Origin: JAWLHU01 sp041690255
Lineage (GTDB): Bacteria; Bacillota; Sulfobacillia; Symbiobacteriales; Symbiobacteriaceae
Assembly (NCBI GenBank): GCA_041690255.1
Contig: JAWLHU010000001.1
Span: 248,001-312,000 of the forward strand
Direction: 5' to 3'
Length of the DNA: 64,000 nt
The position numbers and the translations under genes are program-made. How positions within the stretch are numbered: the first letter of the stretch is position 1; every line of letters starts with the position of its first letter. Under the pieces are notes generated by a model, which was not told the origin of the DNA, did no database searches, and saw nothing but the letters and a program-made list of their open reading frames with translations. Positions 33,552 through 42,024 of this stretch are shown piece after piece.

Positions 33552-34442
33552 GTGCGTGTCACCCATTCCATGCTCATGTCGAGCTCGCTTCGCGATCTCG
33601 ACCTGCTCCGTCAGAAGTACCAGAAGGCGCAGAACGCCGTGAACGGCAGAGTGCTGGAGCGCCCCTCCGACGACCCGCAGCGGGTGGTTGAGGCTATGGA
33701 CCTGTCCGGCGCCAAGCTCCGGTATGAGCGGACCCAGCGAACCGGCCAGGACTCCCGCGAGTGGCTGGGCATGGCGGAGACTCATACGGACGCGATGCTT
33801 GAACAGATACAGGCCGCTCGCGATATTGCGGTACAGGCCGGCGGCCCCGGCGCCCTCTCTCCCGATGCCAGACAAGGTCTGGTTCGTGGTCTCGAGGAGG
33901 TCCGTGACGCCCTCATGCGAGAGATGAACGGCCAGTACCGAGGCCAGTACCTCTTCTCCGGATGGGCGACCGACACCAAGCCCTTCGCCGATAATGCCAC
34001 TGGTGGGGTCGATTACAGCGGGACAAACGACCAGATCCTGCGGGACATCGCCCCGAGTCTGGCTGTGCCGATCAACCTGACCGGACAGGACCTCATGGCC
34101 GGCGGTGACTTCATGAAGACGCTCACAGACATGATCGACGAGCTGAACAGCGGGGACGCCACATCGGTAACAACGACCCGACTCGAAGAACTTGACAAGG
34201 CGTTCGACAACATCAACCGGCTACGTTCAGATCTAGGTGTGCGCTACGCACAGATCGAGAAGTACGAGGCCTATGCTGAGAAGGCGATTCTGAATATCGA
34301 GGAGCGCCTGGGGAAGATCACCGGCGGCAACGTGGAGGTCGCCATGATCCAGATGACCGAGGCTCGCACGACTTACGAGGCAGCGCTGGTCTCCTTCTCC
34401 CGGGCTCTGCCAACATCCCTACTTGACTACATGCTGCGGTAA
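33552..34442 (+). CDS. flgL: hook-filament junction protein FlgL
   Basis: FlgL (HAP3) is flagellin-like at both ends. The 296-residue protein starts MRVTHSMLMSSSLRDLDLLR, contains RPSDDPQRVVEAMDL, and ends in a flagellin-type helix VAMIQMTEARTTYEAALVSF. The GTG start follows AGGGAGGTGAG. It lies directly after flgK, as usual. Confidence 0.93.
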   Translation: MRVTHSMLMSSSLRDLDLLRQKYQKAQNAVNGRVLERPSDDPQRVVEAMDLSGAKLRYERTQRTGQDSREWLGMAETHTDAMLEQIQAARDIAVQAGGPGALSPDARQGLVRGLEEVRDALMREMNGQYRGQYLFSGWATDTKPFADNATGGVDYSGTNDQILRDIAPSLAVPINLTGQDLMAGGDFMKTLTDMIDELNSGDATSVTTTRLEELDKAFDNINRLRSDLGVRYAQIEKYEAYAEKAILNIEERLGKITGGNVEVAMIQMTEARTTYEAALVSFSRALPTSLLDYMLR

Positions 34443-34450
34443 AGGAGGCC

Positions 34451-34828
34451 ATGGTGCACATGCGTATCGATCCCAGCCGTGTGAGCCCTGCATCGAACAG
34501 TATTGATGTGATTGTCCCCCGGCCGGAGTCTGGTGCGGCGACTCCGGAGGCGAAGGAGGCCCAGCAGCCGGCGCCTAAGGTGACAGGGGTCGAGGGGAAG
34601 ACTCCCGACCTGGCCGAGTTGGAGTACGCTGCCGAGAAGATGAACAAGGCCGTTCGCGTCTTCAACCAGACCCTCCAGTTTGAGGTGACCAAGTCGAACC
34701 GAATTGTGATCCGGGTGATCGACCAGAACTCCGGCGAGGTCATTCGCCAGATCCCACCCGAGGAGTTCATGGATAGCTTCAACAAGGTGGCGGATGCCCT
34801 GGGCGTGCTGATTGACCGCCGGGTATAA
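34451..34828 (+). CDS. flaG: FlaG family protein
   Basis: FlaG-type proteins affect filament length. The 125-residue protein has a disordered N-terminus and the conserved C-terminal region LQFEVTKSNRIVIRVIDQNS followed by EVIRQIPPEEFMD. AAGGAGG at 34442-34448 is 2 bases from ATG 34451, so GTG 34454 or ATG 34460 may be the true start. Position before fliD is typical. Confidence 0.85.
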   Translation: MVHMRIDPSRVSPASNSIDVIVPRPESGAATPEAKEAQQPAPKVTGVEGKTPDLAELEYAAEKMNKAVRVFNQTLQFEVTKSNRIVIRVIDQNSGEVIRQIPPEEFMDSFNKVADALGVLIDRRV

Positions 34829-34856
34829 GAGTCGCAAAGGAAAGGGGCTGAGGTGA

Positions 34857-36755
34857 GTGAGTGGACTGGGCCTGGGGGGCCTTGCTTCGGGAATGGATAC
34901 CGATGCCATTATCCAGAAGATCCTAAACCTCGATAACAAGAAAATCCTCAGCGAGCAGATGAAGAAGGCGCAGGCTGAGGCGAAGCAGGACGCCTGGAAA
35001 CAGGTGCGTTCCTCGCTTCAGTCGCTTCGATCCGCACTCGATGGGGTGCGTCTTGCGAGCACCTTCTCTGCTCGGGCCGCAACCCTGACTGATCCGACTG
35101 TCGCTTCTGTGACGGTGAGTTCTGGGGCATCTACCACGACGCACAGCCTGTCGGTGCGGACGCTCGCCACCTACCATGTGGTAGCCGGCGGCAACGTGGC
35201 CAGCGCAAACGATGCCCTCGTCTATGCGCCTCTTCCCCAGACCGTGACAATCAATGGCAAGAACATTACCGTGGAGAGCGGTGACACACTCAACTCGATC
35301 AAGGACAAGATCAATGCCACGACCGATATCGGGGTCAAGGCGGAGATCGTCAAGGTCCCGGTTGGGTCCGAGATCAAGTACCGCATGGTTCTTACCTCTT
35401 CGACCCAGGGCGCCGGCGGAGCCATGACACTGAGCGACTCCACCGGAAGCGACGCACTCCTGAAGGACCTCGGTCTGGTCAAGGCGGATGGTACACTGAA
35501 TGAGCTGTCCGTTGCACAGGACGCCGATTTCACCCTGAACGGGGTCGACTATACCAGCTCCAGTAACACCATTACGGATATCCTGCCGGGTGTCACCATC
35601 ACCCTGAAGAAGGCCGGCACGGTCAACCCCGACAGCAGCATTACCCCGGCCACGACCAGCATTACGATCGATCGAGATCTGGACAAGACCGTCGGAGCGG
35701 TTGAGAGCTATGTAAAGGCGTTGAACGCAACCCTTGACCTCCTGAAAGAGGCGACCAAGTACGACGCCGACGCCCAAAAGAAGGGGTTGCTCAACGGCGA
35801 AGAGCTGGCTCGGTCCATTCTGATCAATCTGCGCGACACGATCTCGCGCACCGTTACGGGGCTTCCTTCCGACCTGAATCGCTTCAGCCAAGTTGGCATC
35901 ACTACCGGCGCGTATGGGTCGGCGGACTACGGCAAGGTGGTACTGGACAAGACCAAGCTGAAGGAGATGCTAGCCGAGAACGACGAAGGCGTAGCCAAGC
36001 TCTTCGGTGCCATGGAGAACAACGTGGCTCTGGCGAGTGCGGGCGCCACGATTGACGCCGAGACTTCTGCGAGCGCGGCGGGCCTTGCCTATGCAGCCGA
36101 AAATGTACTCAACGGCGACACCTCCTCCGACCGGTTTGGATCGGCCGGTGGTGGTTGGGAGAGCCTCGTGGCTGCGACCGCTGCAACACCGCAAAACCTG
36201 ACCATTGCCCTGAACGGCACCAAGACTATCGAGCAAATCCGCATCTACCAACCGGATAACGATACGTATAACGCCAGTACGTCGGGCCTGAAGGATTTCA
36301 AGGTCGAGTACTACGGCACCGACGGGTCCTGGCATGAGATCGAAAGTGTCACCAACCACTCCGGCCCGTTCAAGACGCTGACCATCGATCCGGTTCAGGC
36401 AACCAAGGTGCGGGTCACCGTGACCGGTACGTATGGTGATAATCCTGCCCGGATCTCCGAGATCGAGATCAACGAGCGGAACGATGGCACTGCAGCCACC
36501 ATGTTCCGTTATTTGGACCGGACCCTCTTCAAGTCCACCACCGGTGCCCTTGATTCTCGAGACGAAGCACTGCGCAAGCAGGTGTCCGAGATCGGGAAGC
36601 AGATCGACAAGTTCACCGAGCAGATGACCCGTCGGGAAACCCAACTTCGAGCTCAGTTTGCCCGCATGGAAGCGGCCATGGCAAAGCTTCAGCAACAGAG
36701 TGGCTACATCTCCATGATGGGTCAGATGATGACAAACAGCACCGGGCAGAAGTAA
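34857..36755 (+). CDS. fliD: filament cap protein FliD with inserted discoidin-like domain
   Basis: FliD caps the filament. The start SGLGLGGLASGMDTDAIIQK and the C-terminal helices (about 545-625, with RMEAAMAKLQQQSGY) are normal. At 632 residues it is about 130 longer than Bacillus FliD. The excess is a block at about 393-540 that looks like an F5/8 type C (discoidin) fold: AENVLNGDTSSDRFGS, TIEQIRIYQPDND and KVRVTVTGTYGDNPARISEI. It sits right after VAKLFGAMENNVA in the C-terminal domain, so it would be displayed at the tip. Such domains often bind sugars; binding here is inferred. GTG start. Confidence 0.92.
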   Translation: MSGLGLGGLASGMDTDAIIQKILNLDNKKILSEQMKKAQAEAKQDAWKQVRSSLQSLRSALDGVRLASTFSARAATLTDPTVASVTVSSGASTTTHSLSVRTLATYHVVAGGNVASANDALVYAPLPQTVTINGKNITVESGDTLNSIKDKINATTDIGVKAEIVKVPVGSEIKYRMVLTSSTQGAGGAMTLSDSTGSDALLKDLGLVKADGTLNELSVAQDADFTLNGVDYTSSSNTITDILPGVTITLKKAGTVNPDSSITPATTSITIDRDLDKTVGAVESYVKALNATLDLLKEATKYDADAQKKGLLNGEELARSILINLRDTISRTVTGLPSDLNRFSQVGITTGAYGSADYGKVVLDKTKLKEMLAENDEGVAKLFGAMENNVALASAGATIDAETSASAAGLAYAAENVLNGDTSSDRFGSAGGGWESLVAATAATPQNLTIALNGTKTIEQIRIYQPDNDTYNASTSGLKDFKVEYYGTDGSWHEIESVTNHSGPFKTLTIDPVQATKVRVTVTGTYGDNPARISEIEINERNDGTAATMFRYLDRTLFKSTTGALDSRDEALRKQVSEIGKQIDKFTEQMTRRETQLRAQFARMEAAMAKLQQQSGYISMMGQMMTNSTGQK

Positions 36756-36775
36756 TCAAACGGGGGCGAAAAGCC

Positions 36776-37174
36776 TTGTTCGGACAGAACGGATTAAACC
36801 AGTACCGGAGCATTCAGGCGGAAACCGTTCCCCCAGAGGATCGGGTGGCCCTGCTGTACGATGGTGCCCGGCGCTTCGTGGACCAGTCGCTCCACGCCCT
36901 TGAGGTGGGGAACCACGCTGACGTCTCCCACTACGCCGGGAAGGCACAACGAATTCTGGAGGAGCTTTCGGGCGCTCTCAACTTCGAGGCCGGGGAGATG
37001 GCGGAGAACCTCTTCCTTCTCTATGAGTATTGGACCTGGCGGCTGGGCCAGGGTGTTGTCAAGCAGGAGGCGGAGGCCTTCAGGGAGGTCTCTACCGCCC
37101 TTATGGATATGCACGGAGCCTGGGTGGAGGCAGCGAAGCAAATCCGGGCCGCGCGGGGTACCCGCGTTGGCTAG
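36776..37174 (+). CDS. fliS: flagellin chaperone FliS
   Basis: FliS prevents premature flagellin polymerisation. The 132-residue helical protein has LNQYRSIQAETVPPEDRVAL and LLYDGARRFVDQSLHALEVG, the family core. The TTG start follows a GGGGG-rich site. The end overlaps fliT by 8 bases. Confidence 0.9.
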   Translation: MFGQNGLNQYRSIQAETVPPEDRVALLYDGARRFVDQSLHALEVGNHADVSHYAGKAQRILEELSGALNFEAGEMAENLFLLYEYWTWRLGQGVVKQEAEAFREVSTALMDMHGAWVEAAKQIRAARGTRVG

Positions 37175-37544
37175 CGGGGCCGGCGGGATCCCTCGTCCGG
37201 TTGAGCAGGCGCTGGCCCTGGGAGAAGAGATCCTCCGGCTCCTCCAACCACCGGTAAGAGATGACGCGCTTGATCGCTTGGAAGCCTTGCTGGATGAGCG
37301 GGAGAGCCTGCTCAAGTTGGCCATGGAGGCCACCGCAGCCAATGCTGCTGTCAACGGCCCTGATCCCGACACTCTGCGACAATTGGTGTCCCAGCAGCGG
37401 GCCATTGAGGATCAGGCCCGGCGGGTCATGACGAGCATGCAGGGCACGTCGGAAGAGATGCAGGGGGCCCGCAGATCCATGCAGGCGGTGACCCGGATTC
37501 TCAACCCGGGTGTCCGCTCCCGCTTGGTCGACGAACGACGGTAA
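37167..37544 (+). CDS. FliT-like flagellar chaperone
   Basis: A 125-residue helical protein starting at TTG 37167 within the end of fliS. The longer open frame from 36861 overlaps fliS and is not credible. The segment LEALLDERESLLKLAMEA resembles the FliT/DUF327 family. Function is inferred from position after fliS and from size. Confidence 0.7.
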   Translation: MASGAGGIPRPVEQALALGEEILRLLQPPVRDDALDRLEALLDERESLLKLAMEATAANAAVNGPDPDTLRQLVSQQRAIEDQARRVMTSMQGTSEEMQGARRSMQAVTRILNPGVRSRLVDERR

Positions 37545-37551
37545 GAGTCAA

Positions 37552-37585
37552 AAAGACCCGCCGCTGGAAATAGCGGCGGGTCTTT
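37552..37585. terminator. bidirectional terminator between fliT and motB
   Basis: AAAGACCCGCCGCT (37552-37565) pairs perfectly with AGCGGCGGGTCTTT (37572-37585), 14 bp with a 6-base loop. A and T runs flank both sides, so it serves the convergent late operon (plus) and motB (minus). Confidence 0.9.
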
Positions 37586-37588
37586 CAC

Positions 37589-38470
37589 TTATCGTCTTCG
37601 CTGTACCACAATCGTCACCCGGTAGTGGTCCTGTTCGCCCCCACTGGTGGAGATATTGACGAACTCCTTGGCGCCGAGCCCCTGCTCCTGGAAGTAGGTC
37701 ACTACCGCCGCACCACGCATAGCGGCCAAGTAGGCTGGGGCAAGACTGCCCTGGACCGGTTGCTCATCGGCGGTCCCGTAGACCCAGACCGGGAGTTCAA
37801 CCCCCTGCAGTTTGGGAATGACCTCGCCAAGGATCTCCCGGGCCGCTGGTCTCAACTCCGTCTGCCCGGGCTCAAACAAGACCTTGCCGGCTATGGAGAG
37901 CGTCAGCCCGCTCTGCTCCAGGCTGACGGCCAGGAGACCGCTGCGGAAACCCGGCAGGGTCTTGAGGGCCTTCTCCAGTTCGGCGTACTCATCGGGTGGT
38001 GCCTGGACTGGCCCTGGCGGTTCGATCGTCTTGGGGTCCTGCGGGTTCTCTGAGGGTTGGGCGACCGGTGGCGGAGGCTCATCCGGAGGTGGTTCGATTC
38101 TCCTGGGTTCTTCGGGGGGAGGGCCTATCAGGTGGGCTGGCCAGTCCGGAATGTCGGGGAGGTTTCCTGGGTGATCCGGCTGGATCACAGGTATGGGGGT
38201 CCCGGTTAGTCCCCGGGAGGCGATTGGGCCCAGGTCCGGTCCGCCAGGTCCAGTAGCTGCTCCCGCGGGCCCGAGGGCGGACTTCAGCGAGGAGGCCAGG
38301 GCCCCATATTTCGCCGAATCCACGCGGGCCATAGAGAAGAGCACCGTGAAGACGACGAACATGAGCGTAATGAAGTCTGCGTAGGAGACCAACCAGCGGC
38401 CCGAGGCACCGCCGTGACCGCCTCCACCGCTTTCATGCTCCTCCTCATGGCCGTGCTTGCGACGTACCAT
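37589..38470 (-). CDS. motB: flagellar stator protein MotB, copy 1
   Basis: MotB anchors the stator to peptidoglycan and carries the ion-binding Asp in SYADFITLMFVVFTVLF. The 293-residue protein has one transmembrane segment (about 26-48), a long Pro/Glu-rich linker (about 80-165) and an OmpA-like domain. That domain is divergent: GHTDNxP is GTADEQP and NRR is HYR, though an Asp and an Arg at typical ligand positions remain. The start abuts the motA stop directly. Confidence 0.92.
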   Translation of the reverse strand: MVRRKHGHEEEHESGGGGHGGASGRWLVSYADFITLMFVVFTVLFSMARVDSAKYGALASSLKSALGPAGAATGPGGPDLGPIASRGLTGTPIPVIQPDHPGNLPDIPDWPAHLIGPPPEEPRRIEPPPDEPPPPVAQPSENPQDPKTIEPPGPVQAPPDEYAELEKALKTLPGFRSGLLAVSLEQSGLTLSIAGKVLFEPGQTELRPAAREILGEVIPKLQGVELPVWVYGTADEQPVQGSLAPAYLAAMRGAAVVTYFQEQGLGAKEFVNISTSGGEQDHYRVTIVVQRRR

Positions 38471-39268
38471 TTACGCACCCTCCTCGGCAGCTTGAGCCGC
38501 CCTGGCTCTGCTCCTTCCGCCGGTGTTGAGCGGGGCGTAGATCGAGAGTTTCTCCCGCAGATTTCTGGGGTTCTCACCGGATTGCAGCCCGATAATCCCC
38601 TGAATGATCATGTCGTTAAACTTAGCCTCTTGTTTTACGACACCCTTGATCTTTGCACCGAACGGGAGGAAGACGAGGTTGGCAAAGCCTACGCCATAGA
38701 GTGTGGCGAGGAAGGCAACAGCGATAGCCGGACCAAGTTTGTCCGGCTCAGAGAGGTCCCCCATGACCGTGACCAGGCCCATCACGGTGCCGAGAATGCC
38801 GATCGTAGGAGCATAGCCTCCGGCGGTATCCCAGATGGCGGCCGTCTGCATCTTTACGCTCTTCTCCATGTCCGCCAGGGCTTCGAGGGCCTCCAGAACC
38901 TGCTCGGGATCCTGACCGTCCACGGCCATGGTCAGGCCTCGCCTGATGAGCGGGTGCGTCGCACGCTCGGCATCGTCCTGGAGCGAGAGGAGCCCATTTC
39001 GCCGGGCCTTGTCCGCCAGGTTGACCAGGAAGTCGATCATGCCGGCGTGATCCAGTCTGGGCGGTACGAGGGCCATTTTGGTGGCGGCGGGTAGTCCCCT
39101 CAGTTCCGCCATGGTGTGCGAGAATGCGGTGGCGCCGATCGTTCCGCCAACGACAATCAGGAAGGCGGAGGGGCCGAGCATGGAGTCTATCGTTACGTGC
39201 TCAAAGTAGGCACCTAGTACGATCATCACCATCGCAAAGAGAAAGCCACCGATCGTCGCGAAGTCCAA
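38471..39268 (-). CDS. motA: flagellar stator protein MotA, copy 1
   Basis: MotA forms the pentameric stator ring that drives FliG. The 265-residue protein has four transmembrane segments. The conserved prolines lie in APTIGILGTVMGLV and FLPFGAKIKG, and the cytoplasmic loop has LADKARRNGLLSLQ. TTG start with GGAGGG upstream. Whether it conducts H+ or Na+ cannot be read from the sequence. Confidence 0.94.
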   Translation of the reverse strand: MDFATIGGFLFAMVMIVLGAYFEHVTIDSMLGPSAFLIVVGGTIGATAFSHTMAELRGLPAATKMALVPPRLDHAGMIDFLVNLADKARRNGLLSLQDDAERATHPLIRRGLTMAVDGQDPEQVLEALEALADMEKSVKMQTAAIWDTAGGYAPTIGILGTVMGLVTVMGDLSEPDKLGPAIAVAFLATLYGVGFANLVFLPFGAKIKGVVKQEAKFNDMIIQGIIGLQSGENPRNLREKLSIYAPLNTGGRSRARAAQAAEEGA

Positions 39269-39311
39269 TCGTGAACCCTCCTTCGCAGCGGCCCGAGGGC
39301 CGGTCCAAATG

Positions 39312-39534
39312 GGAAAAGCGCCGCCCCCCCGTCCGGGGGGACGGCGTCCCCGAGGTCTAGGCTACCAGGAGGGTACTACTACCGCAGCAGGGAGAGTACG
39401 CCCTGGGTGATCTGGTTGGCCTGAGCCAGCATGGCGGTAGAGGCCTGGGAGAGGATCTGGAACTTGGTGAACTGAGCCATCTCCGAGGCCATGTCGAGGT
39501 CACGGATCCGGCTGTTCGCAGCGGTAAGGTTCTC
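39312..39534 (-). repeat. flagellin cassette 3' repeat, copy 1
   Basis: This stretch covers the terminator and last codons of the first flagellin. It matches 42921-43144 with one extra base there and few substitutions. The near identity reaches into non-coding DNA, which shows duplication or gene conversion of the cassette end. Confidence 0.9.
39319..39346 (-). terminator. terminator of flagellin gene 1
   Basis: On the minus strand CGCCG-T-CCCCCC pairs with GGGGGG(G)CGGCG around GGAC, followed by CTTTTCCC. It lies 33 bases after the flagellin stop and before motA, so it could limit read-through into the stator genes. Confidence 0.85.
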
Positions 39535-40836
39535 CTGCTGCGTCTGCAGGTTGGTGATCGTGTTCTCCAGCCGGTTCTGCATGGCGCCCATCTTCGCCCG
39601 GTCGGTGGAGACGTTCGAGAGTGCGGTGTCCAGGGCGGTGAGGGCGTCGCTGGCAGCCGTCTTGTCGCTGATGTTCAGGTCGTTCGTGGAGATGCCAAGG
39701 TTGGCGGTGGTAAGGTTGCCGAAGGAGGTGGATATCGCCTCGCCGGTATTCGCGCCAACCTGGAAGCTCAGGCTGTTCTGAGAGAGGGTGAGGGTGGAGG
39801 CACCAGCAGTGGTCGCTGTAAACTGGACACCGGCCAGGTCGGTACCCGCCATGCCGGTAAGGACGTTGCCGCTAACGGTGTAGTCGGTGGACAGGTTCTG
39901 AGCGATGCCGGTGGTGTTGTTGACAATCGTGAAGGTAGCGTCGGCGCTGGCCTGGTTCAGGCCGAAGCCAAAGGCGGCGCTGTTGTCGAAGTTGGACTCC
40001 GCAACCGACACGTCCTGCCCGGTGCCAGCGTAGTTGCCCTCGATCAAAAACTGGTCAGCGGCGTCATCGAACTTGATCCGGGCCGACATGCCGGCATCTT
40101 CCAGGGCCGTATTCAGTTCCGTCACGAACTCCGATACGGTCTTGGCACCGTTAATATCGAAAGAGATCACCTTGGAACCCTGCGTAACGGTAATCTTCTC
40201 GTCACCACTGAGGCCGGTGCCGAAGACGGTCGCCAGGGTGGTGGCGGAGCTGAAGGCAGCCGGAGCGCCACCACCACCGGTGACCAGGGTGGTGTCGACA
40301 ATATGCTCCTGCGCCAGGGAAGCGACGGTGACCGAGAACTCGCCGGCCCCATTGAGTGATCCGGTGACTCGGGCACTGGAGATGGAGGTTCCGGAGGAGA
40401 TCTGCGCCTGGTCGCCGGATTCGCCGTTGATCAGCTTGCGACCGTTGTAGGTGACGGTATCAGCGGTGCGATCAATCTCAGCCTGCAGGGCAGCGAACTC
40501 CTCCTGCAGTTTGGCACGGTCGGAATCCTGCAGGGTGTCAGAACCGGCCTGGACAGCCAGTTCACGCATGCGTTGCATCATCTCCTGGACCTTGCCTGCG
40601 CCGCCCTCTGCGGTCTGCACCATGGAGATGGCATCCTGCGTGTTGCGGGTCGCCATGCCGAGGCCGCGGATCTGAGCGTTCATCTTCTCCGAGACAGCGA
40701 GTCCAGCGGCGTCGTCGGCAGCGCGGTTCAGGCGGTAGCCGGAAGCGAGACGCTCCAGGGACTTCTGCAGGTTCCCACCGTTGTTAGTCATCGTCCGCCA
40801 AGCGTTCAGAGCAGCCATATTCGTGTTGATCCGCAT
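39379..40836 (-). CDS. flagellin, copy 1
   Basis: This filament protein has 485 residues when started at ATG 40836, 10 bases after AAGGAGG; the frame extends 7 codons further but without a site. The N-terminal D0/D1 starts MRINTNMAALNAWRTM, with LASGYRLNRAADDAAGLAVS, and the C-terminus ends QANQITQGVLSLLR. The middle (about 150-390) is Thr/Ala-rich and differs strongly from copy 2. The leader carries a conserved hairpin. The flagellin chaperone FliS is encoded nearby. Confidence 0.95.
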   Translation of the reverse strand: MRINTNMAALNAWRTMTNNGGNLQKSLERLASGYRLNRAADDAAGLAVSEKMNAQIRGLGMATRNTQDAISMVQTAEGGAGKVQEMMQRMRELAVQAGSDTLQDSDRAKLQEEFAALQAEIDRTADTVTYNGRKLINGESGDQAQISSGTSISSARVTGSLNGAGEFSVTVASLAQEHIVDTTLVTGGGGAPAAFSSATTLATVFGTGLSGDEKITVTQGSKVISFDINGAKTVSEFVTELNTALEDAGMSARIKFDDAADQFLIEGNYAGTGQDVSVAESNFDNSAAFGFGLNQASADATFTIVNNTTGIAQNLSTDYTVSGNVLTGMAGTDLAGVQFTATTAGASTLTLSQNSLSFQVGANTGEAISTSFGNLTTANLGISTNDLNISDKTAASDALTALDTALSNVSTDRAKMGAMQNRLENTITNLQTQQENLTAANSRIRDLDMASEMAQFTKFQILSQASTAMLAQANQITQGVLSLLR

Positions 40837-40863
40837 AACAGATATGCCTCCTTGCACCTACTT

Positions 40864-40879
40864 GCGCCATCCTTGGCGC
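40864..40879 (-). promoter_or_regulatory. leader hairpin of flagellin 1, candidate CsrA site
   Basis: On the minus strand GCGCCA-AGGA-TGGCGC forms a 6-bp stem with GGA in the loop, 11 bases upstream of the Shine-Dalgarno AAGGAGG (40847-40853). CAAGGATG matches the known CsrA core AAGGAUG. The identical layout occurs at 44557-44572. Confidence 0.6.
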
Positions 40880-41021
40880 TGATGTTGCGGAGCGATGACC
40901 TCTCCGGATGTGCCGGCTACACCGGGGCGATCACCGTTCCGACACCCTATGACTGAGTGAAGAACACCCTGGTATTGATAGCCATTTTAAGGCATGAGAG
41001 CCATTCTAATGGAACTAGCAC

Positions 41022-41042
41022 CCTGAATCTTCGGATTTCAGG
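41022..41042. promoter_or_regulatory. inverted repeat upstream of flagellin 1
   Basis: CCTGAA (41022-41027) is inverted as TTCAGG (41037-41042). A related element CCTGA/TCAGG occurs upstream of flagellin 2 (44672-44690); on the minus strand both read CCTGAAAT first. It may mark the flagellin promoter or an operator. The rest of this 324-base gap (40837-41160) holds the leader, this repeat and the motB2 terminator; I see no small gene and no clear sigma28 promoter. Confidence 0.35.
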
Positions 41043-41105
41043 TGAGAATACCCGATTTCCTTGTCGTTACGCACAACGTGAAAGATCCTTTCGGAGCAAA
41101 AGGAA

Positions 41106-41132
41106 AACCACCTCGCCATCCGCGAGGTGGTT
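41106..41132 (-). terminator. terminator of second motA-motB pair
   Basis: AACCACCTCGC (41106-41116) pairs with GCGAGGTGGTT (41122-41132), 11 bp with a 5-base loop. On the minus strand it is followed by TTCCTTTT. It lies 28 bases after the motB stop. Confidence 0.9.
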
Positions 41133-41160
41133 GGGTATTCACGTGAATGAGGCGCCAGGC

Positions 41161-42024
41161 TCACTGCTGCTTTCGCTGCACGACGATGATGACACGGTAG
41201 TTGTTCTGCCCGCCGCCGGTGTGGGAGATATTGACGAACTCCGTGGCGTCCAGGCCTGCACTGCGGAAGAAGGAGATGACCGAGGCGCTTCGTACCGCCG
41301 CCAGATACTCCGGGGTCGGCCCCCCCGGGACGGGCTGCTCATCGGCGGTACCGTAGACCCAGATTGGCAACTCGACGCCCTGGAGCGTGGGAACGATCTG
41401 ACTGAGGAGCAGTTTGGCATCCTCCTTGAGGATCGTCTGACCCGGCTCGAAGAGGACGTTGCCGGCAATGGAGAGGCTCAGACCGCTCTGTTCCAGACTG
41501 ACGGCCAGGAGGCCGCTCCGGAACCCGGGGAGCGTCTTCAGCACGGCCTCCACCGGAGCGAACTCGTCGGGCGGGGCCTCAATCGGTCCGGACGGCTCAA
41601 CAGTGACGGGGTCTTCAGGGTCGTCGGAGGGCTGTGCAGACTCGGGTGGAGGTTCATCCGGTGGGGGGTCCATGTTGGTCGGGGGTTCCTCGGCCTCTGC
41701 GACAAGCTGCGCGGGCCAGTCCGGGATGTCCGGGAGGTAGCCCGGCCGTTCCGGGGGCATGACCGGCATGGGGGTGCCTAACTGGCCCTGAGCCGGGATC
41801 GGTCCGAGGTCCGGACCGGCGGGGCCTATGGCCTGGCGGAGGGAGTTGGCAAGCTGCCCATACTTATTCTTGTCGATGTTCGCGAAGGCGAAGAGCACGA
41901 CGAAGACAACAAACATAAGGGTGATAAAGTCAGCGTAGGAAACCAACCAGCGACCGGAGGCACCGCCGTGGCCGCCGCCACCTCCGCCGCCGTGGTCACC
42001 CCCGCCCTTCTTCTTCCGACCCAT
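41161..42024 (-). CDS. motB: flagellar stator protein MotB, copy 2
   Basis: A 287-residue paralogue of the MotB at 37589. It keeps the ion-binding Asp in SYADFITLMFVVFVVLF and has a Gly/His-rich N-terminus, a Pro-rich linker and the same divergent OmpA-like domain (GTADEQP; residues after KVLFEPGQ-like NVLFEPGQT). Differences from copy 1 are concentrated in the linker and the end of the transmembrane segment. The start abuts the motA stop. Confidence 0.92.
   Translation of the reverse strand: MGRKKKGGGDHGGGGGGGHGGASGRWLVSYADFITLMFVVFVVLFAFANIDKNKYGQLANSLRQAIGPAGPDLGPIPAQGQLGTPMPVMPPERPGYLPDIPDWPAQLVAEAEEPPTNMDPPPDEPPPESAQPSDDPEDPVTVEPSGPIEAPPDEFAPVEAVLKTLPGFRSGLLAVSLEQSGLSLSIAGNVLFEPGQTILKEDAKLLLSQIVPTLQGVELPIWVYGTADEQPVPGGPTPEYLAAVRSASVISFFRSAGLDATEFVNISHTGGGQNNYRVIIVVQRKQQ

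Noticed and set aside
36861..37166. Extended fliT frame overlapping fliS
   Set aside because: Its first 100 codons are antiphase to fliS, a well-conserved gene. TTG 37167 starts the FliT-like part.
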